A stretch of 64,000 bases of DNA from Thalassia testudinum (taxonomy: Eukaryota > Streptophyta > Magnoliopsida > Alismatales > Hydrocharitaceae), in NCBI GenBank assembly GCA_037157565.1, contig JAZHRO010000024.1, positions 9,926,501 to 9,990,500 on the forward strand, in the 5' to 3' direction. The position numbers and the translations under genes were made by a program. The notes beneath the pieces are model-generated. The model saw only the letters and a program-made list of their open reading frames with translations, had not been told where the DNA came from and ran no database searches. Shown piece by piece: positions 12,355 through 23,750 of the stretch. The first letter of the stretch is position 1. Every line of letters begins with the position of its first letter.

Positions 12355-13245
12355 ATGTCCTTGAATTTAATCAACCAAATCGGCATTGTGGACGCAATGC
12401 ATCGGCCATCTCAACAGAGGAACCGATGGTGTGAGGCCGTGCCAAATGGACGCGGAAAGCCGGTGGCGAAGCCCTCCCCCGCGCTCGCTGGGAAGCCGGT
12501 GGCGAAGCCCCCCGGCACGTCTCGCCGCCTCTTCGCCAGCGGCGGCCGCTTCACCATGAGGAGGGACGCCTCGAGGCCGAAGCCCGCGGCGTCGGGCAGC
12601 CCGTGGTACCGCCCCGACCGCGCGAAGTACCTCGGCCCGTTCTCGGGGGAGGCCCCCTCGTACCTGACCGGTGAATTCCCAGGTGACTACGGGTGGGACA
12701 CCGCGGGGCTCTCCGCGGACCCGGGGACGTTCGCGAAGAACAGGGAGCTGGAGGTGATCCACGCGAGGTGGGCGATGCTCGGCGCGCTCGGGTGCGTGTT
12801 CCCGGAGCTCCTCGCTCGCAACGGGGTAAAGTTCGGCGAGGCCGTGTGGTTCAAGGCCGGTGCCCAGATCTTCAGCGAGGGGGGTTTGGACTACCTGGGG
12901 AACCCGAGCCTGATCCACGCGCAGAGCATCCTCGCCATCTGGGCGTGCCAGGTCATCCTCATGGGGGCCGTCGAGGGCTACCGCGTGGCCGGCGGGCCGC
13001 TCGGGGAGGTGGTGGACCCGCTCTACCCCGGCGGTAGCTTCGACCCTCTTGGGCTTGCCGATGACCCGGAGGCCTTCGCCGAGCTCAAGGTGAAGGAGAT
13101 AAAGAACGGGAGGTTGGCCATGTTCTCCATGTTCGGGTTCTTCGTTCAGGCCATAGTCACCGGCAAGGGACCGCTGGAGAACCTCGCCGACCCCGTCAAC
13201 AACAACTCATGGTCCTACGCCACCAACTTCGTCCCCGGCAAGTGA
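12355..13245 (+). CDS. LHCB1: chlorophyll a/b-binding protein, Lhcb1 type, with deletion and altered N terminus
   Basis: This intronless gene encodes a major LHCII antenna protein of photosystem II in the thylakoid membrane. The mature part follows Lhcb1 closely: the WYxxxR trimer motif (WYRPDR), helix B ([17 protein letters not shown]), helix C ([20 protein letters not shown]), helix A ([18 protein letters not shown]) and the NFVPGK end. Chlorophyll-ligand residues of helices A-C are present. Near the C terminus the usual ENLADHLADPV is reduced to ENLADPV, removing ADHL and with it the histidine (His212 in spinach numbering) that ligates Chl a614. The transit region is unusual: the MRR that begins the mature part is at residue 68 instead of about 35, and GKPVAKP occurs twice. 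Starts at 12355 or 12397 (282 codons) are both possible. It may be a divergent paralogue or an early pseudogene; the frame is open. Confidence 0.85.
   Translation: MSLNLINQIGIVDAMHRPSQQRNRWCEAVPNGRGKPVAKPSPALAGKPVAKPPGTSRRLFASGGRFTMRRDASRPKPAASGSPWYRPDRAKYLGPFSGEAPSYLTGEFPGDYGWDTAGLSADPGTFAKNRELEVIHARWAMLGALGCVFPELLARNGVKFGEAVWFKAGAQIFSEGGLDYLGNPSLIHAQSILAIWACQVILMGAVEGYRVAGGPLGEVVDPLYPGGSFDPLGLADDPEAFAELKVKEIKNGRLAMFSMFGFFVQAIVTGKGPLENLADPVNNNSWSYATNFVPGK
12457..12510 (+). repeat. 36-bp-spaced duplication in the Lhcb1 transit region
   Basis: AAGCCGGTGGCGAAGCCC occurs at 12457-12474 and again at 12493-12510, on either side of the normal TCCCCCGCGCTCGCTGGG transit segment. The upstream copy sits where the initiator region of an ordinary Lhcb1 gene would be. 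Confidence 0.85.
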
Positions 13246-14339
13246 GAGGCCGCCGTCCGTGGGGGTTGAGGAGTTGGTGGGCTGTTGTTGTACACTATAT
13301 ATCAAATGAGAATTATATAATCACCACCTGTTACCAATCTCTGATCATTTCTAACGTGGATATTACCGGTCCGTGTTTGCGAAGTGTTACTGTTGTTGCA
13401 AAATATCGCCACTTATGTGTGGTTTAAGTTTATGTGGTGCTGTCCGTCTCCAAGGTGTGGATCGCTCGCTAGTCCATTAAAAGGGAACTTCCTCAAGCTG
13501 CAGCATCTCCTCTCTGATGGTCATCCAACGGCCCTTAACGTGAGCCTCATCCCCTACCAGAAAAGGGGGGCCTCATTGCAGCCAAAAATGCCGTTAGGAT
13601 AATTCATTAACTTTGTAACAAATTTTTGCAGTCTAGAAATAAGAATCACATCATGCATCCTCCTAACATACATCAGAATGTATCCGAGCAGGTGCTACCA
13701 ACCGGCGCATTCAAAACTTATGTGAAACCTATCAGCGGAGTGTACTCGCGATATGTAGTTTAAATGTAAAAATTATCGGTAGTATTTGATTTAAATTAAA
13801 AATTATTGATAATATTTTAAAAATCACTTATAATATTTAATTTATGTATAAAAATTAACAATGATATTTATTCTTAGAAGGATAAACGACGATATAAGAT
13901 ACACCAAATTTGTGATTTAGGAAAAGTAGGTGCCTTCTTTACCTGGGTCGTGTGTGTTGAAAAATATATTGTAAAATTTATTTTTTTATTTTTTACAACT
14001 CAAAATCCAATTAGATAAATTTAAGAGGAATTAACCATCTCGACACACCAATCCTGATTGGATGGGGTGGAGGTAGAGGTCCACAACTCCTCACAAACCA
14101 CCCCCCACCTCTCCTCCCATCCAAACTTTCTTTAAAATTTTAATATTAAGGCAATGGGATAAATGTTGTATTAGGATGAAGTATTGTAGAAATAACTAGA
14201 CAAATGTATTTAATTGGGATATAAGAATAATCGGTGGGTAAAATGGTTGGTGGTGTGAAGTGAAATGATCTTTTTCAAGAGTTTCTATAGATTTTCTGAA
14301 TTTTTTGGAGGTACTATGAAATTTTTAACACCCCCAAAT
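13246..14339. other. Lhcb1 3' flank
   Basis: This is the 3' UTR and AT-rich spacer. No gene, RNA or transposon end could be supported. The outer left border of the old LTR that hosts the following nest should fall near the end of this stretch. Confidence 0.4.
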
Positions 14340-14765
14340 CTTGTTCTATGGGATCTACGAGGAAATTGCAAAACTGCAAGGTCAAACCTGCAATTTTCCC
14401 AAACCTAAAACCCTACCCAACACTTCTTAAAAACCCCCCTCGTAAACCCACTCCCTCCACACACTTCCCTCGAGCGGCATGGCCTATTTCCACCTCCAGC
14501 GAAAGAAAGGGAGGAGACAGAGGGAGGAGCTGTGAGGGGGAGCTCACGATTGAGCTTCAGCGAAGCGCAACTGCAAAGCAGTTGCGGTGTAGTGGAGCGA
14601 GGTTGCACGAGGGTAGAATGAGCAGCAGCTTGCTAAGCACGAGCATCGAGCAACAGCTTGCGACAAGGTTGGTAAACAGCCAAGGCAGCCCGTAAGCGCG
14701 AGGCAAGGCAAGGCGGAGCTTCCACCGCGTGTGGGCTCTTGGGGGCGCTGCACGAGGCCGAGTCG
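14340..14765 (+). mobile_element. old host LTR 'E', probable left fragment
   Basis: This GC-rich stretch is interrupted at its right end by LTR A. It is assigned to E because the later E segments account for the middle and right of an LTR of this family and lack only a left part of about this length. Direct similarity to LTR A here is weak and I found no clean TG terminus or target duplication. Confidence 0.35.
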
Positions 14766-14820
14766 CCCCTTGTTGCGAACACGTGGCTTCAGACGTTTTT
14801 AAGACGTCTGTAACCCCTTT

Positions 14821-14850
14821 CAGACGTCTGGAACCCCTTCCAGACGTCTG
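14821..14850. repeat. decamer dyad, first of pair in LTR A
   Basis: CAGACGTCTGGAA, a CCCC loop, then TTCCAGACGTCTG form perfect 13-bp inverted arms, each itself containing the palindromic decamer. It lies 50 bp from the LTR terminus. Confidence 0.9.
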
Positions 14851-15315
14851 AGATTCGGTTATTTTCGGCACGCGTGTTTCGTCTGCGCGCCTGAGCACAC
14901 AGACCTGCGAGCGTCTCTCTCTCTCTCTTTTTCCCTCTCCCTCCTACGCCCACTGTCCCGCTCTCTGTCTCCTCCTCGCGCGGCCTTAAAAGGCCACGCC
15001 CTCCCCCTCACTCCCGTCGCCTCTGCCCCCTTTCCTCTCCTCCTCCCAGCCGGTGCGCGAGAGCGAGCGCGAGTGAGCGGCAGAAGCGACAGCCGCGGTG
15101 AGCGTGGGAGGAGGTGTTGCGCGTGGGAAGAGGTGCTCGGCCGTGAGGGCGAGCTTGCCGGGGCTGCTAGGGCCTGCCGGCGAGGGGGAGCAGCAGACGC
15201 GGGGTGACGCGGGAGGCCTGCTGCAGCTCGAGCAGCAGGCGGACGAGTTGCGGCGCGGCCGAGCGTCGCAAGCGGAGGGCGAGTTGCGCCCTGGTTCTGG
15301 AATTTTCTAAAGAAT

Positions 15316-15661
15316 CAGACGTCTGGGCTTACAACCCGACGGCGGGGAGGACGTCTGGAGGACTGTCCAGACGTCTGAAAGGTGAGTTATTTCCGTCTTT
15401 CTTCCTCTTCTTCGACTGACCGTACTAAGAGAGAGAGGAAATGGGTACGCGCAGGTTCGGATTCGCCATCCAGTACGAATCAGACGTCTGGTTGCAGTGC
15501 TAGACGACGGGATCGACTTCCAGACGTCCGGGGTGACCATCGGACGTCTGGGAATTAGGCCAGAGGCCCCCGCAGGCTTCTAGACGTCTGAGAGACCACG
15601 CAGAGCAAGGTAACCCCTGATCCACTTTTTTAAGACGTCTGGAAGAGGTTCCAGACGTCTG
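15316..15661. repeat. irregular CAGACGTCTG array in LTR A
   Basis: Exact decamers start at 15316, 15368, 15481 and 15652, with one-mismatch forms such as CAGACGTCCG (15522) and CGGACGTCTG (15541) between them. Spacing is irregular and the spacers do not resemble each other, so this is not a simple tandem repeat. Confidence 0.85.
15633..15660. repeat. decamer dyad, second of pair in LTR A
   Basis: AGACGTCTGGAA, loop GAGG, TTCCAGACGTCT: 12-bp perfect arms, 812 bp after the first dyad. Equivalent pairs occur in the other family 1 LTRs. Confidence 0.9.
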
Positions 15662-15954
15662 ATTTTGCACTGTTTCGTCGTTTTCGACCTGTTTTGTGCC
15701 CGTTCGGGTTCCGTTTTTCGCGTTTCGAGTTGCGTTCTTTTCGGAATTAAATCCTCTACCCGTCTACAGTGGCTATATACTATTTTGAGAAACTCCTTGT
15801 ATTTGATCCTTGTGATAGGACCCCGTTCCGTTGCAGTCTCGGGATTTGCGGAGGCATGCGGGATTCCCGACCACGCCCCCAGTACTCCTGTTGTAACCGG
15901 TAGAGTGGCTTTTAAATTTATTGGTATAATCTGTTAAATTATGGAACCATAAAT

Positions 15955-16110
15955 AGCACCTAGGACATTGCATGAATCCTAGGAATGAGAAACTAGAATG
16001 AATGGTAAATCGTAGGGTGTTGCATGAATCCTAGGGTTGGAAAATAAGATTGTATGATAGATCCTAGGGTATGGCATGAATCCTAGGATGAGAAGAACTA
16101 GTGGAATATA
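15955..16110 (+). repeat. three ~60-bp units in LTR A
   Basis: GCATGAATCCTAGG recurs three times with related spacers (TAGGGTRTTGCATGAATCCTAGG context). The same triplet appears inverted at about 24170-24325 in LTR B/C, so it is a family character and not a local expansion. Confidence 0.75.
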
Positions 16111-17438
16111 TGAATACTGCAGTCTTGGAAAATGTGGAAAGGAAATAATAGCTGCCTGTGAATTGAATTAACAGCTGCCTGCTATGAATAAATAAACGTG
16201 ATTGAGAACATGGATTGTAAGAACGTGGAACTGGAAAGTGAAACCTGGATGTTCTGAGTTAAAAGAGCTGGAACCCTACGGGAAATTAGGAGTGGAACTC
16301 CTGGAAAGAGAAAGGAATGGAACTGAGAAAGAAAGACGTGGTAGTGTGCTGTCTCTTGGGTACGTAGTACCAAGGGAAGTACCTGTACCTATTTAGTGCA
16401 GAGCGGAGCCAGCCGCCCCAGGGACCCAGGGTTAGGACTGGCCACTTCGTACCGACTTGCTGGACCTCACGTACGTAGTACCGAGGAGAGCTACTAGTGT
16501 AGGGAAGGCACTAGCTACCCCACGGGCCCCGGGGTTCTGCTAGCCTCCTACACCGACTTGTTAGGCCCACTAGGCAAATCAGGGTAGTCAGGCGAGGGTG
16601 CGCGGACTGTGGAGGGGTTGGACCCCTGTTACTGAGAGGGCTTTGCCCTGTACTGGTTCCGTGCTGTGCTTTGGGTGCACCCGTTAACGGAAACGACTGA
16701 CCGCGTGCCAGTGCGGGTTAGCTACCTGTGGGTTTATCGTGCATGCCGTAGTCACAGTTACGCCTGTCCGTGACCTTGGGGTGGTTGACTGAGAGTAGGA
16801 TCACCACGGGGGACTCTCCCGGCCAGGAGAGCACCACGTACTACTTCTACTTTTTGGAAAGGACTACAATCAAGATCGTTCCCACGAGGAACATTCGAGA
16901 TCAAGTGAAGGATCTGAGAATTAAATAAATTTTGAAACAATAGAAAGACGTAAATAAAGGAAGAAAGAAAATTAAAACAGCTACTGTACACTTTACTGTT
17001 TCTTTAGTTTAGCTGCCACTCTACTTAGTGTTTTGCTGACGTGTTACACTCGTTACCTTTCAGGACCAGGTGTTGAGCAGCCAGGGTCAGCGGCTGCAGA
17101 GGACGCTGGGCCGAGTAGGGTCCAGTAGAGTTACCACTGTTCTCTTGTACCTCTTTTTGGTTCCACTGTATTGAGTAGTTCTTGTTTCCGCTGTACTTTT
17201 CTTACCTGCAGTTCATATTATGTTATGAATGTTGTTCTACTGTTGTTGTGGTATATACTATAATGGTTTCTTTCCTTACTGCTGTATTTTCTTACTGTTA
17301 GTTATATTCATGCTGAATGTAGTTTATTTTACTGCTCTTTTGGTTACTTCCTCGTTGGACGACCAGGTCTTGGGTTTAGTCAAGTCGGTCCGGTTCTCGT
17401 GTCTCGTAGGGACTCGGGAATCGCGTCGTTACACCCCT

Positions 17439-18369
17439 GTAGATGGCTCAACGTAGGGGGGAGGAGGTCTGTTGCGGGAGATCGAGGAAGACGCTCGTTT
17501 CAGACATCCGAGTGGGGTATCGGACGTCCAAAGTAGGTCCAGGACGATCGGGACACCCGTTGGACATCTAAGGAAGAGAGGGGGCGTTCGAGCAGTATGA
17601 GGCATCTCAGGAGCATCTCAAACGTCTAATACGAGAGTCAAGAGAGTTCTATACAGGCGGGCGGTCGATTCAATCAGACCGAATCGACCTGACCCAGTTT
17701 AAGTGAACCATGAAGGGTTTTTGGGTCGTTTTAGGGCCTAAACAAGGTCTAATTTCCACAAGACAGGTATCGTTTGAAAGCTCTTGGAATTTCCCACATA
17801 CTGGAATAAATTTTATACTGTTTTAAACTATATTAGCACACTGAAATGTCGATCAAAGTGTTTGATGCTCCTTTTAACCATCGATTTGGTGTAGACTCTG
17901 AGTCCGAGGCGCATGCAAGACTTACAGGGACATCCAAATCAGTTCCCCGTGCCCTCATAGCTCCCGTACACCTAGGTAGAGTGGTCTTTCTTATTCCGGT
18001 GTGTTTAGTTCCATTTTGAATGCATGTTACAAGTAGCTAGTTAATCAATTATTAAGATTTCTGCAAATGTGACTTGTAAATGAAATAGATGAATGCATTG
18101 TCTATTAGATGCACACGCATACATGCATGTTCTAACTCGAAATTGATGAACTTTATACTTGTACTACTTGTGAAGAATGATTAATGCATGTCATGGAAAT
18201 GATAACCCTAATGGATGAGAAAAAGGCATTTGCTGTAATGCATCAATTTGTTCTATTCCATGTTGAAATCTAAATTACGAATGGAGATGCATATTAGTCG
18301 CTAATGTTGAAACAAAATTAAAGGAATTATAAACGCATTTTAGTGAGAACTAGAAAAATAACTTATCCG
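17439..18369 (+). mobile_element. old host LTR 'E', second fragment
   Basis: The segment between LTRs A and B/C continues family 1 sequence in diverged form: decayed palindromes (CAGACATCCG, CGGACGTCCA near 17500-17545) and the block GAGGCGCATGC...TAGAGTGG near 17900-17980, matching LTR A near 15850-15910. It is clearly older than A, which it hosts. Confidence 0.6.
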
Positions 18370-20372
18370 CTAAGTGTAACGACCCAATTCCCGAGTCCCT
18401 ACGAGACACGAGAATTGGACCGACTCGACTAATCCCAAGACCTAGTCGTCTAACGAGGAAGTAACCAAAAGAGCAGTAAAATAAACCACATTCAGCATGA
18501 ATATAACTAGCAGTAACAAATACAGCAGTAAGAAAAGGAACTACTACAGTATACACCACCACAACAGTAGAACAACAAATATGTACATAACATGAAGCCT
18601 ACAATAAAGAAGTACAAGGAGTAACAAGGAAACTACTCACTACAGTGGAAGAAAAGTACAAAAAGAACTGCGGGTAACTCCACTGGACCCTACTAGGCCC
18701 AGCGTCCTCTGCAGCCGCTGACCCTGGCTGCTCAACACCTGGTCCTGAAAAGTAACGAGTGTAACACATCAGCGAAACGCTGAGTAGAGTGGCAACTAAA
18801 AGCTAAAGAAGCAGTAGAGTGTACAGTAGCTATTATATTTTTACTTTCTTTATTTACGTCTTTCTATTATTTAACGATTTATTTATTTCTCAGATCCTTC
18901 ACTTGATCTCGAATGTTCCTCGCGGGAACGATCTTGATTGCAGTCTTTTCCGAAAAGTAGAAGTAACATGTGGTGCTCTCCTGGCCAGGAGAGTCCCCCG
19001 TGGTGGTCCTACCCTCAGTCAACCACCCCAAGGTCGCTGACAGACGTAATGGTTACTATGGCACGCGCGATAAGCGCAAGGGTAGCTACCCCGCACTAGC
19101 ACGCGGTCAGTCGTTTCCGTTAACGGGTGGGCTCAAAACATAGCACGGAACCAGTATAGGGCAGAGCCCTCTCAGTAACAAGGGTCCAACCCCTCCACAG
19201 TCCGTGCACCCTCGCCTAACTACCCAGGTTTGCCTAGTGGGCCTAACAAGTCGGCGTAGGAGGCTAGCAGAACCCCGGGGCCCGTGGGGTAGCTAGTGCT
19301 CTCCCTACACTAGTAGCTCTCCTCGGTACTGCGTACGCGAGGGCCAGCAAGTCGGTGTACAGTAGCCAAACCCACCCCGGTCTCAACCTGAGGGCGGCAA
19401 GCTCCCCTCTACACTAAGAGGTAATGTGTGCTCTCTTTGGTACCTGATGAGAACCTCATCATAAACCCTAAACTAGCACCATCTAACCTAGATTTACGAG
19501 AAAAAGCTCCTACATAACTTATAGAAAGACTTGACTCAGAGAATTCAAAGTTTTTGAAGAAAACAGGTCATAAGGGGTAAAAATGCAATTTCACCAACAC
19601 AATCAGTAAACAGGGTAACTCAGGGTCCAAACATAGGTCAAACTAACCTAATAAGAAGGAAGGTGGGATGATTTGATCCAACAAGGGCTACAGCAACTCC
19701 AAGGAATTAAATGACATCCTATAACCCTAAAACAAGCCCACTTCAATTCACGAAGTTTGAGGCAAAGTAAAAATCAAATAAATCCTCTAAAATTCATAAA
19801 AAAATAATATCTAGGGTTTAGAACCTTCAATTTGGCCTTGGGAACCTAATTTGACTTACATTGAGAATTATGCCCAATTAATGATTTAATTTGGGTTTTT
19901 ACGTAAATTGATCGGTCAAACAAGGTCTGATCTAGAAATAAAATTCACCATTAGAATCCTTAGGTCCTATTTGGTCATGTATAAAAACTTGAGCCTAAGA
20001 AGAGACCTTCTTGACCGACTTTGCATTTTGGTCGTCATCTATTACTTTTTGACCCTCAACTTTTGAAACCCTCACATTTTGACCCCTAAGTCTTCATCGT
20101 TCTTTGCATTTAGGTCCTCCCTACAAAACCCTGAGCAGCACCATGCTACGGCGACTTTGCGCGGAGCATGGTTTCTCGCAGGGTGAGGGAGGCCCTCTGC
20201 CCTTTCACGGGGTGTTCCCTGCTACGTCTATTGTCGCAGGGACACCTCCACGATCTCTGCAGCAACCCACACCTTCCGTGCGAACGTGCGGAAGGTATGT
20301 ATCCCTACTCCGGCCATCCTCCGGCGAGGGAGGCACGTCGCCTCCCTCCGCCCACCTCTCCGCATTCGCCTC

Positions 20373-20379
20373 TATAAAA
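20373..20379 (+). promoter_or_regulatory. TATA box of LTR N1
   Basis: TATAAAA within CGCCTCTATAAAAATCGCC. The same context is conserved at 58942 in the Athila 5' LTR. Confidence 0.65.
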
Positions 20380-21018
20380 ATCGCCTCCTCCTGCAGAAGA
20401 GGGCAGCTCGGTCCTGACGGAGCAACACCCCCATCTTTCCTCTCTTCCCACTTCGACAGAAGTCCTCCAGCTCCGGCGGTTATTCCCCCCCTCCTCGTCG
20501 CTCTGCTGCAATACCAGCAGCAGAGCCACCTTCGCCCGCTCTTCCCGCATCGCGCCGTACCCAACGCGCACCCTCCCGCTCTCTCCTCGCCCCCGCCCTC
20601 TCCCTTTGGGCATCTTCTTCTCCGGCGACAGTCGGTACGACTGCCGCCCTACTTCAGCCCCTTTCGCCCCTTTAACTAGGTCAGCACTACTCCCCATTTC
20701 CCCCTCTTTCTTTTCCTCACTGTTTTTCATTCAATTAAACCCTCGACCACTCCTGTCCACCGTCACCCCCTTCGTCTCTGGCTACCCTCCGGCGAGACGC
20801 CCCCATCGCTCCACAGCCCCACACGCCTCGCCGACCCTCACAGAACCTTCGCCTTGTCACACTGAGCAACCTCCACCCACCCATTACCGCTCCACACCCC
20901 CACCTCACTTCCCCGAACAGACCCATTTTTCCGGTCGCTATCCGACCTAGCCCGGCCGCCAGACGCCGTCCCACGACCTGCCACACCCCACACCACCTTC
21001 GCTGTGCCACGGTGAAGG

Positions 21019-22735
21019 TGAAGGTTCCCTACTAGGAGGGGTGACGTAAAAATATGCGGAAATAAAAATATAAAGCAATCTCACAAAAATCAATCGCACA
21101 ATGTACACAAGTAATTTTTAGGTGGAAACCCAAACCGGGTGAAAACCACCACCTAACCCTCTCGAGTTAGGATTTTCCGATCAACCAAGTTGATCAAAAT
21201 CCACTAAACGAATCACTTTAAACGAGGGTGATTCAACCTCAGTACAACCACGCTACAAGTACGAGGGTAGCGTTCCTCAACCCCTTCTCTCCACGAGAAG
21301 GATTTTGTCCCACGAAGGAGACGGGAATTCGCAAAGCGAATACCCAACCAAAAGACAAAGATAAAAATAAACAACAAACCTATAGAGCCAACAAAGTAAT
21401 AAACCTAAGCTTCTATAGGATTTAGGAAACTCCCCTTTGCTAGGAGTGCGTCGACGATGACGCGGTGCGTGAGCCACGCGACGGCGCAACTTCGCTCTCG
21501 TGGACAACGGCGGGAGAGCGGGTGCGCGAAGACTTGATGCTCTCAAGAGAATGAAACTAGAGCTTGGAGAGCAAGAGCTTCTTGGACACAAGAGAGTGGA
21601 AGTATGTTGCTTAAGTGTGTCTTTTGTGTTTCTAAGTGTGTATTTGTGTTGCAAAGGTTCCCCTCTATTTATAGAGGCCTTAGGAAGGCTTTGGAAGGCT
21701 TAAGAAAGGTTCTATAGCCGTTGGGTGCAAAGCCCAAGAGAATCAGGCCGAAATCAGGACAATGATTGCATTTGACAGGGTTATCAGACGTCTAACTCTG
21801 GCATCAGACGTCTGGAAGGCCACTTTAAGACGTCTGATTTAAAGGTCAGACGTCTGATTCTATGCGGGTTTCTCCCTGACTTGAATCAGATCTAAACAGG
21901 GTTTTTGTGCAAGTCCATCAGACGACATACAGGATGTCTGGCACTATGTCTGGACGTCTGGAAACCTACTTTTACTGTGGGAATTGATTTCCAAACGTTG
22001 CAACGGCTAGAAAATCTCTGAGAAGAGATTTTGGGTCAGCCGAGGCAAAACGGTCATTTATCAGACGTCTGTAAAGTCCTATGGACGTCTGATAAGGCTC
22101 TAACGGTCATATTCTTGAGTGTCTTCTAAGCCAGCCAACGGTCCACTAACTAGACGTCTGGCAAAGTCATCAAACGTCTCCTAAGACGTCTGGTCTAAGG
22201 TCTGGACGTCTGATTTCATCAGACAGAACTAACTATGTCCAGCCTAACAGTTATCAGACGTCTGAAACAACAGTCAGACGTCTTAAAATTCTTTATCAGA
22301 CATCTGATTTGGGAATTAGACGTCTGGAAGTACTGTTTGAACCCTATATTGGTTTTCTAAGTATTCTACAGAAAACCTAAGTATCCTAGGGTTGTGCAGG
22401 TGTTCCTAGGACTACTTTTAGGGTACTTTGAGGCTCTTTAACATAATGTTCTAAGGAATCAAAAAGAGCAAGAAAATAAATACAAGAGATACATGAAAGG
22501 ATAAAAAAGAATCTATCCTATTCTTCTTGTCTTCCATCTCCAATCTTTCGCTCCACGCGAACCTCCTTTGTTTTCCGTCAAGCTCCTCCAATCCGTCCTG
22601 GATGCGAGCTCGAACTCCGTCTAAACACGTCCTCATTTGCAATTGACCTGAAATCTAGAACTCAAATTGCAAATGTTAAATAACACGTGTTTTGTTATCA
22701 TCAAAACAAATGATCGTGGTGCTCTAGCACCAACA
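21019..22735 (-). mobile_element. solo LTR 'N2' (copia/SIRE-like), TSD GAAGG
   Basis: Read on the minus strand it starts TGTTGGTGCTAGAGCACC, has TTTTGATGATAACAAAAC early, and ends GGGAACCTTCA. GAAGG flanks it at 21014-21018 and 22736-22740. The 1717-bp LTR lies inside N1. The start and the TTTTGATGATAAC block are typical of SIRE/Maximus-type Ty1/copia LTRs as I know them. It shares structure with N3 (TATA, terminal CACCCC...CTAGT block) and carries its own CAGACGTCTG array (exact at 21805, 21847, 22072, 22255, plus about ten variants) upstream of its TATA box. Confidence 0.82.
21666..21673 (-). promoter_or_regulatory. TATA box of LTR N2
   Basis: TATAAATA on the minus strand in CCTCTATAAATAGAGG. 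The decamer array lies 110-600 bp upstream of it, that is, in U3. Confidence 0.65.
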
Positions 22736-23329
22736 GAAGGTCCCCCGCTAGTTTGATTAGGCCGAAGGGCCATGTTTCTGTCTAACAGGGTCACTACTCC
22801 AGCAGCCTTTAACGACGACTGAAGCAGCTTCGAGGCCAGCTCCAGACCCTGCAGCCCCAGGTTCCCAGGCGCTGCAGGTTGGGGCGAAGTCCGCGAAGAC
22901 TCCTGCCTTATCAGTTGGCACCGACATCGGCTGCAATTGAGCAGAGGGCGAGGTGGAGTCGTCCTGCGGGCGCGCGCGAAGATAGCACAAAAGATAGTCC
23001 CACATCGTGGGATTTCGAAACGCCGCCCGTGCATAAATTGGAAAAGTGATATAGCCTCTTCGCCTCCTGATCACGAGGTGAGGTCCCTCTCACCCACTTC
23101 ACCCGGCCTCGTCCGCGACCACCCCCCGCGGACCTGTCCCGACCTGTATACCCGACCTGCACTCCTTGCCCACCACCGCACGCCGGTGGGCCTGGTCCCG
23201 GGCGCGAATCCGTACCCGAATACCTGGCTCTGGGAGAGCAATCCTTTGAGCGAAAGCTGAGAAAGAGAGAGATGCGGGGGAGGGTAGGGGTAGGTTTTTG
23301 CTCTAACCAAGCTATGTGAGTGTGCAGGC

Positions 23330-23750
23330 AGAGAAGAAGAACAAAGAAGACCGCAGAAGAGGAAGAAGAAGAAGAACGACTGCAAGAAGAAGAAGAAGCA
23401 CTATAGCAGACACTACTTAAGCCGTTTGATTGAGAAATCAGACGACGGATGAAGCCCGGCAGACAAAGTAAAGAAGAAGAAGAGAAGAGAAGGTGTCGTA
23501 GCTGAAGGCAAAGAAAAGAAGGAAGAAAAGAGAAGAAGAATCAAGAAGAACAGAAGATAAAGGAAGAAGATAAAGAGCTGAAGAAGATCAAAGAGAGAAG
23601 AAGGAAAGAAAAAGAAAGAAGGTAAAGAAGAAGAAGATCTAAGGACGATCAAGCAAAGAGAAGAGAAGAGAAAGAAGAAGAAGAAGAAGAAGAAGACAAA
23701 GACAAGAGAGAAAGAAGAGAAGAAGAAAAAGCCAAGTGACCAATCTACCT
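23330..23750 (+). repeat. purine (AAG)n-rich tract of LTR N1
   Basis: More than 400 bases of GAA/GAG-rich sequence downstream of the LTR TATA box. The matching tract in the Athila 5' LTR is at about 60170-60640. Confidence 0.8.

Larger units (their letters stand above)
14771..17433 (+). mobile_element. solo LTR 'A' (family 1), TSD CCCCT
   Basis: The 2663-bp LTR begins TGTTGCGAAC and ends GTTACA. It is flanked by CCCCT at 14766-14770 and 17434-17438, so it is a complete insertion with no internal region. It carries six exact CAGACGTCTG palindromes (14821, 14841, 15316, 15368, 15481, 15652) and many variants. Family 1 also includes B/C, D and the older E. Length and the TGTAACGACC-like terminus (on the other strand) suggest a Ty3/gypsy chromovirus LTR, but no coding part exists to prove it. 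Transcription direction is uncertain: TATA-like sequence near 14988-14996 is nearly palindromic. The strand given only expresses orientation relative to the other copies. Confidence 0.85.

Noticed and set aside
14820..14851. GGAA-N4-TTCC centres of the dyads as heat-shock elements
   Set aside because: The canonical spacing is GAAnnTTC; here four bases separate GAA from TTC, so the match fails.
16758..19040. Similar 61-77-codon frames at 16758-16991, 17229-17456, 18350-18562 and 18819-19040
   Set aside because: They are the two inverted copies of one LTR segment; the similarity is that of DNA repeats, with no conserved domain or start context.
20104..20679. 191-codon frame (and 58622-59131 equivalents) in GC-rich LTR DNA
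   Set aside because: Lies in the U3/leader of Athila-type LTRs and is not maintained in the same frame between N1 and the 58-61 kb LTR.
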